Source: Spirochaetaceae bacterium (lineage in GTDB: Bacteria > Spirochaetota > Spirochaetia > DSM-27196 > SLAA01). From it: DNA of 36,115 bases. The stretch lies in assembly GCA_003556605.1 (NCBI GenBank), contig PWQX01000041.1, positions 1 to 36,115 of the forward strand, in the 5' to 3' direction. The first letter of the stretch is position 1. Each line of letters begins with the position of its first letter. Made by a program: the position numbers and the translations under genes. Below, piece after piece: positions 33,955 through 36,115 of the stretch. The notes below the pieces were generated by a model that had not been told where the DNA came from, did no database searches, and saw only the letters and a list, made by a program, of their open reading frames with translations.

Positions 33955-35085
33955 ATGAAAAAGCTCTCTTTTCACCGCTTGCTCGAGGTAGCCCTGCTGA
34001 TGGCGTTCGTGGGGTTCGGAGCGATGATCGTACGGCAGGGCTTTCCGGCTCCCCGTCCCGAGCTCAATGAGGAGCTTACCGAAGCGAAATACTGGCTGAG
34101 CCTCGAGGGGAACGCGGTCCAATGCCGGCTCTGTTTCCGCAGTTGCACCATCGCGGAGGGCGCGAGAGGTTACTGCGAAGTAAGGGAGAACAGAGGCGGA
34201 ACTCTGTATACGCTTGTCTACGGCAAACCCTGCGCCCTCACCCCTGGCAGTCCCATGGAGAAGCTGCCGCTTTACCACGTGAAACCCGGCAGTCTCAGAT
34301 TCAATGTTGCTACCGCCGGATGTAACTTCAAGTGCAGCTTTTGTCACAACTGGCACATCGCCGTTCGTCCGCCTGAGGAGGTCACGTATCAACGGCTTTC
34401 CCCGGAGGAAGTGGCGGCGAAGGCGGCTGAACATGGCCTGGAGTTCATTGCCTTTACCTACAATGAACCAACGGTATTCTACGAATATATGTACGATATT
34501 TCGGTGGCTGCCAAGCAAAGGGGCATACGGACGCTCCTCAACACAAACGGGGCGATAAAGCCCGAGCCTCTGCGTGCGCTCCTTGAATACATAGACGCGG
34601 TGAACGTTGACCTGAAGGCTTTCACCGCGGAGTTCTACGATATAACCTCTCTCGCCGAGCTCCAGCCGGTGCTCGATACCCTGCAGCTGTTGGCCGAGGA
34701 AGAGGTGTGGTTTGAAATCGTGAACCTGGTGATCCCCACCTTGAACGATGACACCGAAATTATACGCCAGATGTGTCGCTGGATACGGGAGGAGCTCGGC
34801 GACGAGGTTCCTGTGCATTTCAACCGTTTCTTTCCCGCTTATAAGCTGACCAGGGTCCCTCCAACCCCTGTTGAGACGCTGGAGGACGCAAGGAGGATAG
34901 CGCTGGAGGAGGGGCTGAAGTACGTCTATATCGGCAACGTTCCCGGCCACCCGGCAAACAACACCTACTGTCCCGGCTGCAATGAAAAGGTGGTCGGCAG
35001 AACCGGGTTTGCCGTGACGGAGCTCAATGTGGAAGAGGCGAAATGCAGGTTCTGCGGCCGCCATCTTCCGGGAGTTTGGAACTAA
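33955..35085 (+). CDS. Membrane-anchored radical SAM protein, AmmeMemoRadiSam (AmrS) type, copy 2
   Basis: ATG 33955 follows GGGAGG (33944-33949), 37 bases after copy 1. The 376 residues are colinear with copy 1: N-terminal helix (about 9-26, LLEVALLMAFVGFGAMIV), four-Cys cap (C57, C60, C64, C74), SAM cluster C123, C127, C130 (CNFKCSFC), AFTYNEPTVFYEY, VNLVIPTLNDD, HFNRFFPAYKLTRVPPTP, and the terminal ribbon C339, C342, C364, C367. Both copies keep every cysteine, so neither is decaying. No AMMECR1 or Memo gene, the usual partners, is in the window. The stop (35083-35085) overlaps the convergent gene's stop by two bases. The copies may act as a pair on different substrates or as a heterodimer (inference). 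Confidence 0.9.
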   Translation: MKKLSFHRLLEVALLMAFVGFGAMIVRQGFPAPRPELNEELTEAKYWLSLEGNAVQCRLCFRSCTIAEGARGYCEVRENRGGTLYTLVYGKPCALTPGSPMEKLPLYHVKPGSLRFNVATAGCNFKCSFCHNWHIAVRPPEEVTYQRLSPEEVAAKAAEHGLEFIAFTYNEPTVFYEYMYDISVAAKQRGIRTLLNTNGAIKPEPLRALLEYIDAVNVDLKAFTAEFYDITSLAELQPVLDTLQLLAEEEVWFEIVNLVIPTLNDDTEIIRQMCRWIREELGDEVPVHFNRFFPAYKLTRVPPTPVETLEDARRIALEEGLKYVYIGNVPGHPANNTYCPGCNEKVVGRTGFAVTELNVEEAKCRFCGRHLPGVWN

Positions 35086-36115
35086 AGCTTCGCGCCGATG
35101 AAAAGGGCGGCGCATGCGGCCAGGCTGAGGGCCGCTATCACGACAGTGGTACTGACGATGCCGAGAACCGGAATGAGGAGGATCGAAGCGAGGAACGCCC
35201 CCAGCACCGAGCCCCACAGGTCGGCTGCATACAGTAAGCCGACCGCAGGCGCAACACTCACGGTTCTTTGCAGGTAGACCTTGCAGGCGAGGGGGAATTG
35301 TAAACCGATAAGAAAGCCGCCGGTGAGATTGAGAAGCGAAAACGGGAGCTCTCCGGGGATCCCGTAATGCCCGCTCAGCGCCTGCGCGAGCCACGGCAGC
35401 GAGCACGCATAGAGGGCGAGTACCAAGACTATCCGCGCGAGAAGGGCAACCTCGCCGGTGAGCCTGTTCATTATCCGGTTCATCACCCATCCACCGAGCC
35501 CCAACCCGAGCATGAACGCGGCGGTAAGAACGCCGATTTTCTGGTACAGATGCCCATAGGACAGCTGAAAGAGGAAGAGGAGCACGATCGTGAAGGTCAT
35601 TCCGGCGAAACCGCTTGTGAACAGCGCAAGGACAACGGGGTACCGGGTCGATCTTCTTCTGCGCAGGCTCTCCACAACCGGCACGAGGAAAAGGGGCACA
35701 ACAGCGAGAACCCGCCAAAGCCTCGCCCCACGGGCGAGGTCAAAAGCAGCCCTGAGGCGGGGGTGGAACATCGCGTTCCACAGCGCGAGGCTGTGAAAGG
35801 TGGCGATTGGCCTTCTGTCATGGTTAATCTCGCCGCTCTCATCAAGATATGCGGCAAGCCGGCTGACCCGCTCGGGGCGAAGCTTGTGCTCTATGTAATG
35901 AGAAGTGAAAAGCCTGGTTTCGAGTTTCCTTTCCGCAAGGCGGTCGCTTATCTCTGCGGCGTCAACAGCGGGCAGGAGAGGATCATCGGAAGCGAGGAGA
36001 ATCGTGAAGTCATTGGGGATCACGGAGACCGCCGGGAAGACTTCTTTCAGCGTCGTGTGGATGCTGCGGTTCAGCCGTATCATCTCCGAGCCCATATACG
36101 CTTCCGAGGAGGGAA
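35082..36115 (-). CDS. Membrane-fused spermidine-synthase-like protein (partial, runs off window)
   Basis: The minus-strand frame is open to the window edge, and the upstream codons read PSSEAY before MGSEMIRLNRS, so the gene begins outside. At least 344 residues are visible. The first 100 or so are the end of an aminopropyltransferase-type Rossmann domain: RLNRSIHTTLKEVFP, VIPNDFTILLASDDPL. Then HDRRPIATFHSLALWNAMF leads to about seven membrane helices (LGLGLGGWVMNRIM, LTGGFLIGLQFPLA, LYAADLWGSVLGAFLA). Proteins joining spermidine-synthase and membrane domains are widespread; true polyamine activity is often unproven. It is tail-to-tail with the radical SAM pair with overlapping stops and no terminator. 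Confidence 0.8.
   Translation of the reverse strand, partial: PSSEAYMGSEMIRLNRSIHTTLKEVFPAVSVIPNDFTILLASDDPLLPAVDAAEISDRLAERKLETRLFTSHYIEHKLRPERVSRLAAYLDESGEINHDRRPIATFHSLALWNAMFHPRLRAAFDLARGARLWRVLAVVPLFLVPVVESLRRRRSTRYPVVLALFTSGFAGMTFTIVLLFLFQLSYGHLYQKIGVLTAAFMLGLGLGGWVMNRIMNRLTGEVALLARIVLVLALYACSLPWLAQALSGHYGIPGELPFSLLNLTGGFLIGLQFPLACKVYLQRTVSVAPAVGLLYAADLWGSVLGAFLASILLIPVLGIVSTTVVIAALSLAACAALFIGAKL

Noticed and set aside
33826-35718. 630-codon open frame on the minus strand
   Set aside because: Antisense to the second radical SAM gene and then out of frame with the spermidine-synthase-like gene; no motif in its translation.
1-36115. CRISPR arrays, tRNA or rRNA genes
   Set aside because: No regularly spaced repeats with spacers were seen, and no cloverleaf or conserved rRNA segment was recognised by eye.

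Overview
The window is GC-rich bacterial DNA. It most resembles a spirochaete chromosome (Spirochaeta-like). The phosphate-binding protein carries the '...AGGSAEG' stretch after its signal peptide that is common in spirochaetal secreted proteins, and a broken integron-type integrase sits at the left end, a gene class known from the spirochaete Treponema. No rRNA or tRNA gene or CRISPR array was seen, so the assignment is an inference.

Layout. 0-1.8 kb: a hicBA toxin-antitoxin pair (hicA cut by the window edge) divergent from a decayed integron integrase. 1.8-4.6 kb: a siderophore/haem-type ABC importer in which the binding protein, permease and ATPase all seem to have lost internal segments, followed by an intact protein of unknown function. 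4.6-6.1 kb: a NikR-like regulator divergent from a PfkB-family sugar kinase. 6.1-6.9 kb: mostly non-coding, with a possible hydrolase relic. 6.9-15.2 kb: a complete phosphate regulon, pstS-pstC-pstA-pstB-phoU-phoB-phoR plus a metallophosphoesterase, headed by an 11-bp-periodic Pho-box-like array. 15.2-20.4 kb: a glycan cluster with a two-domain glycosyltransferase and a GH130 phosphorylase on the minus strand, divergent from a second GT4 glycosyltransferase across a promoter/operator-rich gap. 20.4-24.5 kb: a psuK remnant running in frame into psuG, a beta-carbonic anhydrase, and a MATE transporter broken by one frameshift. 24.7-27.8 kb: a 1050-residue protein joining a nucleotide-transporter-like membrane domain, HEAT-like repeats and a cyclic-nucleotide-binding domain. 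27.8-30.2 kb: a debris zone (Uma2 fragment, intact rhodanese, LuxR helix-turn-helix fragment, shattered RND pump). 30.2-31.4 kb: a GNAT acetyltransferase fused to a membrane domain that looks like an M50 protease without its zinc site. 31.9-36.1 kb: a CcdA/DsbD-like membrane protein and two tandem membrane-anchored radical SAM proteins of the AmmeMemoRadiSam type, convergent with a membrane-fused spermidine-synthase-like gene that leaves the window.

How they work together. The Pst/Pho block is a textbook sensing and uptake unit: PstSCAB imports phosphate, PhoU couples the transporter to PhoR, and PhoB probably binds the repeats ahead of pstS. The GT/GH130/GT cluster probably makes or remodels a storage or surface oligosaccharide. 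The right-hand operon suggests thiol or electron delivery across the membrane to anchored radical SAM enzymes and is the best candidate for an under-described system. At least nine genes or fragments are broken, so the segment is rich in pseudogenes, or the assembly has indels. Raw reads would decide.
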